Shown: positions 6,017 to 13,755 of the stretch, in pieces | How the letters are laid out: every line of letters starts with the position of its first letter | Numbering within the stretch: the stretch's first letter is position 1 | Virus record (IMG/VR): IMGVR_UViG_3300042389_001489 | Location: 1-34,774 of that record | Direction: 5' to 3' (one strand) | DNA from: a virus | DNA length: 34,774 nucleotides | Made by a program: the position numbers and the translations under genes | The notes under the pieces: model-generated | The model's database searches: none | Told to the model about the DNA's origin: nothing | What the model saw: only the letters and a program-made list of their open reading frames with translations

Positions 6017-6337
6017 ATGGCAAAAAAGAAAATTAAAAAAATGGTCACAAAAACAATTCCTTGGAAGATCACTCCATTCTTTATTGACATGGATGAAAAA
6101 CAATTCCAAGAGAGAATCAGCATCATGCCTGTCAAGATTCTTCTGAACGAGTATGCAATTGCTTGTGAAGAGATCGGGAAGATTATTGCCAAGTTTCCAG
6201 ACAAATACTATGACAAGAAGGAATATCTTGATATCTCAGCCCGTGCATATGACCTAAAGATGCAAGTGATGAAGAGATTCCATGAACTTGAAGATCATGT
6301 TGAAGTCATAGATTACTACAGAAACATAGATTGCTAA
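6017..6337 (+). CDS. Hypothetical basic/helical protein
   Basis: 106 residues. A very basic start (MAKKKIKKMVTKT) is followed by a predicted mostly helical body (EKQFQERISIMPVKILLNEY...). No family is recognised. It begins one base after the GroES-like gene and is the last gene of the plus-strand block, ending just before a bidirectional terminator hairpin. Confidence 0.65.
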   Translation: MAKKKIKKMVTKTIPWKITPFFIDMDEKQFQERISIMPVKILLNEYAIACEEIGKIIAKFPDKYYDKKEYLDISARAYDLKMQVMKRFHELEDHVEVIDYYRNIDC

Positions 6338-6345
6338 AAGAAACA

Positions 6346-6367
6346 ACCCCGCACTTCACGGGGTTGT
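6346..6367. terminator. Hairpin between convergent genes
   Basis: CAACCCCG and CGGGGTTG form an 8-bp stem with a 7-base loop between the plus-strand gene ending at 6337 and the minus-strand gene ending at 6395. A T-rich stretch (about 6400-6413) follows only at a distance, so it is a weak intrinsic terminator at best. Confidence 0.6.
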
Positions 6368-6394
6368 CGGCCTAAGAATACTATTCCTAGGGTA

Positions 6395-6721
6395 TTATTC
6401 TTTTTTCTTCTTAGATAACTTACGAAGGGTGAGTGCGAGTCTGGCTCTTTTGCCAGTCTTTCCACCTTTCTTTGCAGCCTTCTCAAGTTTGGATACGGGA
6501 ATGTTCTTACCTTCCTTAGCCTTGAGAGTCTTTCGGAGTGACCCTTCCTTCTCAATGGCTGCTTGAATCCACTTCTTCTTTTCAAGAAGAAGCTCTTCGT
6601 TTAAATCAAAGTCTTCATCTTCAAAGAGATTATCAATAATTTCATATGCAATTTCAAGTTCTTCTGTAAGAGCTTGAACTGTATAAACTAATTCGTTGAG
6701 ATGCTTAATATATGGATCCAT
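6395..6721 (-). CDS. Lys-rich phage protein, probable virion-associated
   Basis: 108 residues. The first half is acidic and helical (possible coiled coil, 8-50). The second half is a basic segment of the form EGSLRKTLKAKEG...IPVSKLEKAAKKGG...KRARLALTLRKL. I recognise that KLEKAAKKGGKxGKxARLALTLRK pattern from many tailed-phage proteins of unknown function, often near structural genes. It lies downstream of 6730-7377 with an 8-base gap, so the two are probably cotranscribed. Confidence 0.7.
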   Translation of the reverse strand: MDPYIKHLNELVYTVQALTEELEIAYEIIDNLFEDEDFDLNEELLLEKKKWIQAAIEKEGSLRKTLKAKEGKNIPVSKLEKAAKKGGKTGKRARLALTLRKLSKKKKE

Positions 6722-6729
6722 GATAATAA

Positions 6730-7377
6730 TTAGCCTAAGTTATATTCACTAGCGATTTGTTCTTCTACACCAAAATCTGGGAAATTGGTTTTAAAGAATT
6801 CATGTGCTGCTTTTGCTTCTTTGTAAAATTGGTGTTCTGGTCCGTAACCTTCAACGGCTCCTTTTGGGTGTTTTTTAAGAGTCTCAATGTGTGCAATTCC
6901 TTGTTTACGAACTTCATCAGGCACACCTCTTTTTCCACCTTTAGTTTGACCAGCCATTAAAGGATGTCCTGGTCCAGATAAGAGTTTATGCATTTCATCC
7001 ATTCCAACTGTTGCTGGATTATCTTCGTTTTCTGCTTCTTCTCTTGGATTGGCTGGAATCTTATATTCAGCTTCCTTCAAGACTCTTGGGAATCCACCGT
7101 AAGTAAAATTACCATCGGTTACTTCGGTTCCTTCCTTTAGGACCTTCTTCTTCTTTTTAGAAACAATTTCTTTCTTTCCCATTGCCTTTTTAATGGCTTT
7201 ATCTTTGGAACCAAAGTATTCCTCTTTTGAGGTTTCTACTTCACCATCACCATCATAGTCCTTGTCAGCCATTTTTTCCTTGGCTTTCCCGTGGGACTTT
7301 TCTTTCTTCTTCTTGGCTTCGCTCAAAAGCTTTTCAACTAGTTCTACGAATGATAGATTTGGTTTCTTGTTTTCCAT
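6730..7377 (-). CDS. Charged low-complexity phage protein, possible internal virion protein
   Basis: 215 residues. The N-terminus is a helix ending LVEKLLSEAKKKKEK, where LSE before Ala fits the (L/I)xE cleavage consensus of T4-type prohead proteases. Next comes a Lys/Asp-rich segment including MADKDYDGDGEVETSKEE, then a less charged C-terminal part (about 85-215). No enzymatic motif. A late-type promoter box ends exactly five bases before the ATG, overlapping the stop codon of the upstream gene. The promoter and composition suggest a late structural or packaged protein. Confidence 0.65.
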   Translation of the reverse strand: MENKKPNLSFVELVEKLLSEAKKKKEKSHGKAKEKMADKDYDGDGEVETSKEEYFGSKDKAIKKAMGKKEIVSKKKKKVLKEGTEVTDGNFTYGGFPRVLKEAEYKIPANPREEAENEDNPATVGMDEMHKLLSGPGHPLMAGQTKGGKRGVPDEVRKQGIAHIETLKKHPKGAVEGYGPEHQFYKEAKAAHEFFKTNFPDFGVEEQIASEYNLG

Positions 7378-7382
7378 GATAA

Positions 7383-7390
7383 TATTTATT
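7383..7390 (-). promoter_or_regulatory. T4-late-type promoter box AATAAATA
   Basis: AATAAATA on the minus strand, 5 bases before the ATG at 7377. It overlaps the TAA of the upstream gene (7389-7391). No Shine-Dalgarno sequence lies between box and ATG. Confidence 0.6.
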
Positions 7391-8240
7391 ATTTTTTAAG
7401 ACTCAAACTTTCGTCTTGTCTGCTTTTTATGTAATCATTAACTTTGTCAAAATATCCTAAATTTCTCAGTTCCTTGAAAACCATGTTTTCTACTGAAAAT
7501 TCACCAGACTTTTTCAAACCAGCTGAACGCATATCTTTGAATTTTTTCTTCAATTTATCAAAGGATTCATCACTTGCATTTGAAGATATCATGCTTTCAA
7601 TTTTGTGAATAAAATCCAATACCTTAGTTTGTATCTCTGGATCTTCAAGATTTACTTCTTCTTGTCTTGGCTCATTTAACCACATGTCTTTTACTAAACT
7701 GTAAGAGCCTTGGTTTGCTGGAACTGTTTCTGAAATATCTTGGGCATAAATTTCAACATCATGATTAAAAATTTTAATATCATGAGAATGTGCCCAAAGT
7801 TGTTTTTTATCTCTTAGATATTCATCTAAAATTTCTGGGCAGTCTGCTATCTTTTCTTTATCCACTAAAATATGAAGATCAATGTCTGAATAAGGTGTGT
7901 AATTGAAATTAGCATTTCCACCCACAACCAATACATCTTCTATGGCTTCATTTGGAATTTTTGCAAACTTTGACCACACATCTGCTATTTGCAACAATTT
8001 GTCTTTTACATCTGCTTTTAATTTATTATTTTCCCATAGAGTTGGATTTAACTCATTATGATATTGAAGAGTCAATGATGCTGCTTCTTCCAAATGATCT
8101 TTAAACTTTTTTCTCTTTTCTTGAGAAATATGAATGGCTGTAAGTTGCTTTTCAGCTCCTTGCTTAGACTCATGGGTTCCAAGAACTTTTTCTCCCTTTG
8201 AGTCCATAACCATGTATTTGTTTCCGCGCTTTACGATCAT
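7389..8240 (-). CDS. Nucleotidyltransferase-like protein (pol-beta fold)
   Basis: 283 residues in two parts. Residues 1-40 form a small domain (KRGNKYMVMDSKGEKVLGTHESKQGAEKQL style) common at the ends of phage proteins. Residues 75-170 resemble a pol-beta-type nucleotidyltransferase: GG at 107-108, the paired Asp of SDID (D119, D121) and a third acidic strand DVEIYAQ (D161). Such folds transfer nucleotides to RNA, proteins or antibiotics. The substrate is not predictable, and in a phage a role in modifying host targets or tRNA ends is possible. The C-terminal third is helical. A CATAAATA box lies five bases before the ATG. Confidence 0.75.
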   Translation of the reverse strand: MIVKRGNKYMVMDSKGEKVLGTHESKQGAEKQLTAIHISQEKRKKFKDHLEEAASLTLQYHNELNPTLWENNKLKADVKDKLLQIADVWSKFAKIPNEAIEDVLVVGGNANFNYTPYSDIDLHILVDKEKIADCPEILDEYLRDKKQLWAHSHDIKIFNHDVEIYAQDISETVPANQGSYSLVKDMWLNEPRQEEVNLEDPEIQTKVLDFIHKIESMISSNASDESFDKLKKKFKDMRSAGLKKSGEFSVENMVFKELRNLGYFDKVNDYIKSRQDESLSLKK

Positions 8241-8245
8241 GAAGA

Positions 8246-8253
8246 TATTTATG
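8246..8253 (-). promoter_or_regulatory. T4-late-type promoter box CATAAATA
   Basis: CATAAATA on the minus strand with five bases to the ATG at 8240, just downstream of the tmRNA terminator hairpin, so this gene is transcribed separately from the tmRNA. Confidence 0.6.
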
Positions 8254-8255
8254 GC

Positions 8256-8293
8256 AATAAAAAACCCGGTTTTTCAGTCGCGGGAAAACCGGG
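8256..8293 (-). terminator. Intrinsic terminator after the tmRNA
   Basis: On the minus strand CCCGGTTTT and AAAACCGGG form a 9-bp stem with an 11-base loop (8265-8293), followed by a run of T (plus-strand A run 8259-8264). It lies directly after the tmRNA coding piece. Confidence 0.85.
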
Positions 8294-8296
8294 AAA

Positions 8297-8684
8297 CCCC
8301 ACTGCTTTAAGCAGCCATCCGCATTGGTGCGGCTTTTGTTGTTGCAACTGTTTATTTACGACACTTGTTACCCGTGTCGGGTATCTCCTTCTTCAATACT
8401 CTACGCCAGTCGATGCCTTTCGACCCCTAAGTTCCCGAAGCCTAGGACTTCGGGATGTGCCCCACTGCTATGAGGACTTTACTCGCCATCTCTAAGGAAT
8501 TGCAGAATCCTTCGGTAAGGCTAATGGAGTCGTGGGGATTCGAACCCCAGTGCTGTTCGTATTTCTATCCGAGATCAACAATACCAAAGCGTAGTGGAGG
8601 ACTTGCACCTCTATTGCTTATCAGATCTCTGTTCTAGACCAAAGACCCTATCAGCCGGACGATTATCTCGCTGCTGGACTACGC
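8297..8684 (-). ncRNA. ssrA: Circularly permuted tmRNA
   Basis: tmRNA rescues stalled ribosomes by acting as alanyl-tRNA and then as template for a degradation tag. Here the acceptor piece comes first (about 8684-8525): T arm 8549-8533 with loop TTCGAAT, then CGACTCC and discriminator A (8525). After a linker with a hairpin (8454-8434) the coding piece starts with GGGGTCG (8427-8421). GGGGTCG and CGACTCC pair over 7 bp with a G3-U70 pair, the identity mark for alanyl-tRNA synthetase. GGCATCGACTGG (8417-8406) is the tmRNA 5' signature. A split P2 helix joins the pieces (GTATT/AATAC and GAGAT/ATCTC). TACCC-GACAC-GGGTA-GTGTC forms pseudoknot PK1 (8383-8360). The tag frame 8345-8307 encodes ATTKAAPMRMAA and TAA. 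A terminator follows. The exact 5' end is uncertain. Confidence 0.9.
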
Positions 8685-8690
8685 ATAAAA

Positions 8691-9308
8691 TTATTTAGTT
8701 GGTTCTATATCGTAGTAATAATTGTCATCATGGCCATCAATAATCCAGCGATCACTTTCTCCTTCACATTTCCAAATTTTATTATCAACTTTGAAATCTG
8801 GTTTTTCCGGAAATGGTTTTGTTACAAAAGACATATTCTTCCAAAATATTCTATTGTTTGGCTGTAGTGTATAGTTTCCATTATCCAATGCAATCATATG
8901 AAGACACTTGTATTGAGTAGGTTCCTCTGAATAGGCGTTTCTGTACCAATCAAAAGTCATCACATAATCACCCCAGTGTTCAGTCTTATCTTTTAGAACA
9001 ACTTTTGCTCTGCAATCAAATAGAGCATCATATTCAACCATTGATACATTTTCATGAAAACAATCCCATAATTGCAAATGGTCCAAGGGCATCAAAGGAG
9101 CATCCGGTTTCCAACAAAGCATGTGAATTGGAACTCTGCTACGAACAATTCCATAATCAGTCATGACATGAAATGTCATAGCATATCCAGCACAAGATTG
9201 TGCTCCAAAGACTAAAATTTTGTCAAACTCTCCTTTATGTTGCTCATGTTGATACATATGCTCTTTACGAAGATAACAATAAAAATGTGGTACGTTAACA
9301 TTATGCAT
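8691..9308 (-). CDS. Hypothetical phage protein directly after tRNA-Tyr
   Basis: 205 residues from the ATG at 9308, rich in Trp, Tyr, His and Asp; no known domain. The frame is open further upstream, but that part is the tRNA genes. The ATG at 9308 is only two bases after the tRNA-Tyr 3' end, so processing of the tRNA would leave an almost leaderless mRNA. An alternative is the ATG at 9257 (MYQHEQHKGEFDKIL), which has AAAGAG 5 bases upstream and gives 188 residues. The central region (DKILVFGAQSCAGYAMTFHV) looks like a buried strand-helix unit. Confidence 0.65.
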   Translation of the reverse strand: MHNVNVPHFYCYLRKEHMYQHEQHKGEFDKILVFGAQSCAGYAMTFHVMTDYGIVRSRVPIHMLCWKPDAPLMPLDHLQLWDCFHENVSMVEYDALFDCRAKVVLKDKTEHWGDYVMTFDWYRNAYSEEPTQYKCLHMIALDNGNYTLQPNNRIFWKNMSFVTKPFPEKPDFKVDNKIWKCEGESDRWIIDGHDDNYYYDIEPTK

Positions 9309-9310
9309 AA

Positions 9311-9392
9311 TGCGAGCTGAAGGATTCGAACCTTCGTAGGCAATGCCAGCAGATTTACAGTCTGCCCTCGTTGACCGCTTGAGTAAACTCGC
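9311..9392 (-). tRNA. tRNA-Tyr (GUA)
   Basis: 82 nt with a long variable arm. Acceptor GCGAGTT/AGCTCGC, anticodon stem GCAGA/TCTGC, loop CTGTAAA with anticodon GTA, T loop TTCGAAT, discriminator A. No CCA encoded. Confidence 0.95.
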
Positions 9393-9395
9393 CAA

Positions 9396-9467
9396 AGCCA
9401 CCTGTGGGATTCGAACCCGCAACCTCTGCTTTACAAAAGCAAGGCTCTACCGTTGAGCTAAGGTGGC
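9396..9467 (-). tRNA. tRNA-Thr (UGU)
   Basis: 72 nt. Acceptor GCCACCT/AGGTGGC, D arm TAGCTCAACGGTAGAGC, anticodon loop TTTGTAA with anticodon TGT, T loop TTCGAAT, discriminator T. Three bases separate it from tRNA-Tyr, so both are on one transcript. Confidence 0.95.
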
Positions 9468-9510
9468 AGACTCTTATTATATATCGTAATTTTTATTTGT
9501 CAAATTTAAA

Positions 9511-12000
9511 TTACAAAGGTGCCAAAACAGGAGATGAAGAAATGCTGACTCCTAATGTTGGTCCTGTGGTTCCTAACCACATTCCAGGTCCGGTAGCACT
9601 CAAAATTGTTGTATTATCTACTGTTACAACATAATCTGGGTTTGCAGTAATTCTCCACCACCAAGTTGTGCCATTCAGTCCGGGTGCACCGCTCGCAATG
9701 TATGGTGAAATCCAAGAAAGTCTTGCTGTATCTGCAGTGGTTAAGGTAAATCCACCTAGTCTTTGGTTTATTTCTCCCAAAACGTTATTCAAATCTGTGA
9801 TATCTCTTACATAACCAGTATCACCATTTAATATCGTATCATATGACTTGACACCTGTTATGTTTGGTGTAGATTGATTTACGAATGAATATGTATTCCA
9901 GTATGGGAATGCTTTTACGCCATGTAATGCTACATGTCTTACCATTTCAAAATAGTAAGCACTGTTTCCTGGTTGACTATTAAGCGTAAAGCCTTGCCAT
10001 TCATTATATCCTAAACTCATGTCTGCAAAACCTACTTGAGGTGCATCTGCACTTCCACCGGGATATGCATAATCACCACCAGGGAATCTTACTGAAGCAA
10101 TCCATGGTGTAATTGGAGTATTTGGTGACCCTCTTTTTGCACTTCTTACGGTTTGAACACCCATGAGGAAACTTGTCCAAGCATTTTTGACTGGTAATGT
10201 ATTACCACCACCCGGATTAAAATAAAGATATGTTGGGTCATAACCACAAACACCAAAAGATCCTGCTGCAATTCCACCCATCCAACCATAGATTTGTGGG
10301 GCTGCTACATTTCCAAAGATATATTGGAACCATTGAGGATGTCCATTTATATCGGGGGCACCATCCAATGGTTCACCTTCAGATAGATAAGACCATTCAT
10401 ATTCCAATCTAGTAGAATTTGGATAATAATTTGTTATTGATGAATATATCTCATCCAAAGCTCTGTTTATATATCCTCTCTGTATTCCTTCCCAAACAAG
10501 ATAATCATCTCCTCTTGTTATTTGATCAGACCATCCAATATTTCCAATAGTTGCACCCTTTGATTCCATCCAAGCACTGAATCCTGTGAGACCCAAATAA
10601 CTATTTCCATATTGAGTTAAACCAACCATAACGTTTTTGAAACTTGGATAATCAATAATACTAAATGATCCGTATTGACTAAACAATTCCATGTTACTTA
10701 TCAAATAATCTACGGTTGCACCTGTAGCAGCAAATGCTTGCATCAATCCAGAGAAAGATTCTTTTGCCATTGAAACACCAGCAACTGGCCAAATAGTTGG
10801 GAATAGTTTTTGTGTTGAAACAGTTTCATATAGATCCTTGTAGAATGTATAGGTTGTTCCATGATCGAATGAAACACCATCTGAATAACTATACCAAGGA
10901 GCTTCAGTAAAATAATAAACCGGAAGAATTGCTCTTTTCTTTTCCGGTAATTGTTTCAAAAGTTTTTCTGCTCTTTGTACTACTTGCGATAAAGTCCATC
11001 CTGTTGTATAATAAGGTTTTCTTGCAAATACACCGCTGAAATTAACCATTGGTGATACATAAGTCCAACCACGTGTTGAAGATTCGTTTAACCATAAGTT
11101 ATCATTATAAGTATATCCTTGTGCTGCACAATTTCCTTCCCAGTCAGCCACAACACCAGTTTCAATAAAGTTTAATAATGTCTCACCTTGTGTTAGTTGT
11201 GGTCCAGCAATGTAAGCAGATAATCCTGCAGTTGTAAATGTTTTTGATATTACATAAATTTTTAGATCTGTCTGTGTTGAACCTGGAATAAACTGAACAC
11301 CAAATCTTTGCCAACCAGTTAACCCTGTTCCATAACGAAGAGCTTTTTCACCACCACCAGAATCATCCAAACTATAAGAATCCCCAACGTCTGGAGATAT
11401 TTGTTTCATTTTTATTCCACCCTGATTTCCGGGATTTGTAATAATTCTGTAAGATAAACCAGTAACACCACCAGTTACAAGATGATAGAATGAATAAGTG
11501 TATGTTTGCCCAGCTGACAATGAAGTTGGGGTATTGATAACTCCAATATAATCACCATTATTTACTGAAGAAATTGCGTATGGAATTATCCCTTCTGGTG
11601 GAGCTGACGAACCTGGATTTTGATTTTTTCCAATATTACTTGAATTAACCTTCGACCAAACATCAGAAACAATTAATTGATTGCTAAGTCCAAATCTATT
11701 AAATGTACTGGTAGAAGATAAACTTGAGGGGGTTGTACTCATATACAATGGAGAATATGGCCAATCCCAAGCAAATACATTTATTGGTTCTCTTATTTCT
11801 CCCGGTGGTGTATATATCGCTAGCGGACCAGCATAACCAGAAAACCCACTATAATTATAAGAAACTACAACAAAGTAATATGTTTGTCCATCATTCAAAT
11901 TTCCAAAAAAATAACTGGTAGAACCGCCAGTACCCGAAACAGGTCCAACTGTTGCACCTAATGTATATGTATTTCCTTCTATGTATATTTGCTCTGGCAT
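9511..12000 (-). CDS. Large tail-appendage or adhesin-like protein (C-terminal part of a split gene)
   Basis: 829 residues. Residues 1-65 are the second half of a fibronectin III domain (TSYFFGNLNDGQTYYFVVVSYNYSG). Residues about 100-285 look like a jelly-roll carbohydrate-binding module of the kind found in phage tail proteins (SLSAGQTYTYSFYHLV, GWQRFGVQFIPGSTQTDLKIYV, AGPQLTQGETLLNFIE). The remaining 540 residues are rich in aromatic residues, Gly and Asn; this could be a glycosidase-like barrel or fibre body, but no catalytic motif can be assigned. It is in frame with the upstream gene (12013-13320), separated by TAA and four codons, so the two probably descend from one gene. A likely role is host surface binding. 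Confidence 0.75.
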   Translation of the reverse strand: MPEQIYIEGNTYTLGATVGPVSGTGGSTSYFFGNLNDGQTYYFVVVSYNYSGFSGYAGPLAIYTPPGEIREPINVFAWDWPYSPLYMSTTPSSLSSTSTFNRFGLSNQLIVSDVWSKVNSSNIGKNQNPGSSAPPEGIIPYAISSVNNGDYIGVINTPTSLSAGQTYTYSFYHLVTGGVTGLSYRIITNPGNQGGIKMKQISPDVGDSYSLDDSGGGEKALRYGTGLTGWQRFGVQFIPGSTQTDLKIYVISKTFTTAGLSAYIAGPQLTQGETLLNFIETGVVADWEGNCAAQGYTYNDNLWLNESSTRGWTYVSPMVNFSGVFARKPYYTTGWTLSQVVQRAEKLLKQLPEKKRAILPVYYFTEAPWYSYSDGVSFDHGTTYTFYKDLYETVSTQKLFPTIWPVAGVSMAKESFSGLMQAFAATGATVDYLISNMELFSQYGSFSIIDYPSFKNVMVGLTQYGNSYLGLTGFSAWMESKGATIGNIGWSDQITRGDDYLVWEGIQRGYINRALDEIYSSITNYYPNSTRLEYEWSYLSEGEPLDGAPDINGHPQWFQYIFGNVAAPQIYGWMGGIAAGSFGVCGYDPTYLYFNPGGGNTLPVKNAWTSFLMGVQTVRSAKRGSPNTPITPWIASVRFPGGDYAYPGGSADAPQVGFADMSLGYNEWQGFTLNSQPGNSAYYFEMVRHVALHGVKAFPYWNTYSFVNQSTPNITGVKSYDTILNGDTGYVRDITDLNNVLGEINQRLGGFTLTTADTARLSWISPYIASGAPGLNGTTWWWRITANPDYVVTVDNTTILSATGPGMWLGTTGPTLGVSISSSPVLAPL

Positions 12001-12012
12001 ATTTTTATTTGT

Positions 12013-13320
12013 TTAAGGTGTATAATAGAAAATTTTGAAACCAACTTCATTATTAGAATTGTCTTGCCAAGTAAGTGTTGTTCCAGTGGATATTGGTTCA
12101 GTTGCAGTAAGTCCACTAGGTGGTACAGGTAAAGTTGTTAGTTCAGTATATTTATTTTGTGCATTAACCAATGCGTTGGCCATTGCCAAATAAGCAGCTG
12201 TAAATCCTGCTTTATTTGCTGCAGTCCCAGTTCCCCTGTTAGAATAAAAATATGTTGATTTTATATCTGTCTGTGAAAGCATATATTGCATGTTTGGCAA
12301 TATAGTAGATGAGTGCAAATCACCAACACCAGCAGTTGTAAGCAAAGACATAAGAGAAAACAGCTCACCATTTTTCATGTATAAAAGTAAACCAGATGAA
12401 TCACCTTCCCATAACTGAGCTTCTTCAGCTTCATCAAAAATCATTTTGATGAATGGCCCTCTTTTATAAACATAGCTGGGTGAAGGCCACAGTGAATTTG
12501 GTAATATATCAAGTTGCCTATAACCCAATCTCAACTTTGATACAGGCTGTATTGTGTCATTACCACCCCAAAAATATACATCATTTACAGGAAACTCATA
12601 AACTATGTTTCCAAGATCAAATTCATCTGTTCCATTTGCAGTAACTAAGTATTGCGTTAAACCAGAAACTTGTGCTTGTGTCAAAACACCCAAAGGCGAA
12701 ATCGCTCTTAATTTTTTCCCAGTAAATATATTTGGTGAAGAAACTGCTGGTAATCTTGAAAAAGAGTGGTCTGTAGTGGTTATTTGATAATATGTTGCAC
12801 CTAAACTATAACCAGGTGCCTGTGCTTCACATGCACCACAACCACCAGACCAACCTTGAAAATATCTTGGAATATCTACATCAGGTTCGTATGTTACACA
12901 ATTATAAACCCCTCTAAAATTATCATAATATGTCTTACTAGAAAATCCTGCATCCCAGTAATATCTCCCGTATGATGCGGTCAATCCTGTTTCTTTTACT
13001 AAAGGAAATTGAGCTGTAGTATCACATGGTTTATCTGGAGAAAAGTGTGTGCAGGCACCCAACATAGTATCCGATACCCACCAAAACAAAGGATAACCAA
13101 TATTATAATAATTTGGGTATAATCCCAAAGAAGTTCCGGGTGGAGGGGCACCACAATTTCCTACAACAGTCCAATCTCTATATCTCAAAGAAATTGGTTG
13201 ATATGACGCACTGGCACCATAAATCAGACAATTGGAATTTAAAGCTATGGGATAACCAGTGTTACCCGCACCATATAGATAAACATCATGCAAAGTTGGA
13301 TCATAATTTTTGAAATACAT
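12013..13320 (-). CDS. Tail-appendage-like protein (N-terminal part of a split gene)
   Basis: 435 residues, rich in Tyr, Gly, Asn, Pro and Cys-containing loops, no signal peptide. It ends with the first half of a fibronectin III domain (PPSGLTATEPISTGTTLTWQ...GFKIFYYTP) and then a TAA. The missing strands of that domain are the N-terminus of the next gene in the same frame. A CATAAACA box lies 3 bases before the ATG, a weak late-promoter variant. It is probably a distal tail or fibre component, but the main 390 residues match nothing I recognise. Confidence 0.7.
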   Translation of the reverse strand: MYFKNYDPTLHDVYLYGAGNTGYPIALNSNCLIYGASASYQPISLRYRDWTVVGNCGAPPPGTSLGLYPNYYNIGYPLFWWVSDTMLGACTHFSPDKPCDTTAQFPLVKETGLTASYGRYYWDAGFSSKTYYDNFRGVYNCVTYEPDVDIPRYFQGWSGGCGACEAQAPGYSLGATYYQITTTDHSFSRLPAVSSPNIFTGKKLRAISPLGVLTQAQVSGLTQYLVTANGTDEFDLGNIVYEFPVNDVYFWGGNDTIQPVSKLRLGYRQLDILPNSLWPSPSYVYKRGPFIKMIFDEAEEAQLWEGDSSGLLLYMKNGELFSLMSLLTTAGVGDLHSSTILPNMQYMLSQTDIKSTYFYSNRGTGTAANKAGFTAAYLAMANALVNAQNKYTELTTLPVPPSGLTATEPISTGTTLTWQDNSNNEVGFKIFYYTP

Positions 13321-13332
13321 GATTGTTTATGG

Positions 13333-13360
13333 TTGACAACCCCATCTTTGGTACTATACT
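13333..13360 (+). promoter_or_regulatory. Sigma70-type promoter (TTGACA, 16 bp, TATACT)
   Basis: TTGACA at 13333-13338 and TATACT at 13355-13360. Predicted transcription start near 13367, about nine bases before the ATG at 13376. It lies in the divergent gap between the appendage gene and the small plus-strand gene. Confidence 0.65.
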
Positions 13361-13375
13361 ATTTATCGTAAACTT

Positions 13376-13570
13376 ATGAGTCCAAAAGAACTAGAAGATT
13401 ATATTTACGAGTATGGTGAAACCATGAAACATATAGGTAGATGCGAGACTAATGACAAATCATCTACCAAAGAATATAATAGGCTCATTTCAGCAAAAGA
13501 AAAACTTATTGAAAAATTTGATTCTTACTTTAAAAATTTAAAGAGAACTGATTGTGTCGCCAAAAGTTGA
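13376..13570 (+). CDS. Small helical charged protein
   Basis: 64 residues, mostly helical and charged (MSPKELEDYIYEYGETMKHIGRCE...), with two Cys and no recognised family. It has a sigma70-like promoter just upstream, suggesting early expression. Its last 33 bases overlap in antisense the end of the convergent gene 13538-13741. Confidence 0.55.
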   Translation: MSPKELEDYIYEYGETMKHIGRCETNDKSSTKEYNRLISAKEKLIEKFDSYFKNLKRTDCVAKS

Positions 13571-13741
13571 TTTGATTATTTTGTCTACTTGTTCTGGAGA
13601 GTATGATCGCAATTTTTGCATCAATTCTTTTCTGACAGCAGCAGACCATTCTTTCAATCCGCTTTTACTAACATCAGGAAAGTCTTTTTTGGATACTTCC
13701 TGTTGAACATTATAGACGTTACCTTCTGTTAGTTTTTTCAT
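13538..13741 (-). CDS. Small late protein, unknown
   Basis: 67 residues (MKKLTEGNVYNVQQEVSKK...), with a C-terminal helical part (SYSPEQVDKIIKSTFGD). The ATG at 13741 is supported by a perfect TATAAATA box ending five bases before it; the longer upstream frame runs antisense through tRNA-Gly and is rejected. No Shine-Dalgarno sequence. The N-terminal LTEG fits the (L/I)xE-G prohead cleavage pattern. It overlaps the convergent gene by 33 bases. Confidence 0.6.
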   Translation of the reverse strand: MKKLTEGNVYNVQQEVSKKDFPDVSKSGLKEWSAAVRKELMQKLRSYSPEQVDKIIKSTFGDTISSL

Positions 13742-13746
13742 GTAAA

Positions 13747-13754
13747 TATTTATA
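13747..13754 (-). promoter_or_regulatory. Perfect T4-late promoter box TATAAATA
   Basis: TATAAATA on the minus strand, 5 bases before the ATG at 13741 and immediately adjacent to the 5' end of tRNA-Gly on the other strand. Confidence 0.65.
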
Positions 13755-13755
13755 C

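Noticed and set aside
8525-8549. 3' half of a degenerate tRNA
   Set aside because: Its acceptor strand pairs perfectly with the strand at 8421-8427 across the linker, with a G3-U70 pair, so it is the tmRNA acceptor end, not a pseudogene.
8589-8684. A separate tRNA with acceptor GCGTAGT/ACTACGC and a loop containing CTAG (amber-suppressor CUA or Leu UAG anticodon)
   Set aside because: The helix and a T-arm-like hairpin exist, but T8, the D-loop GG and a 7-base anticodon loop are missing (the loop is 8 bases) and the length is 97 nt. It fits better as part of the acceptor piece of the permuted tmRNA. A suppressor tRNA here would be attractive given the helicase TAG, but the evidence is not enough.
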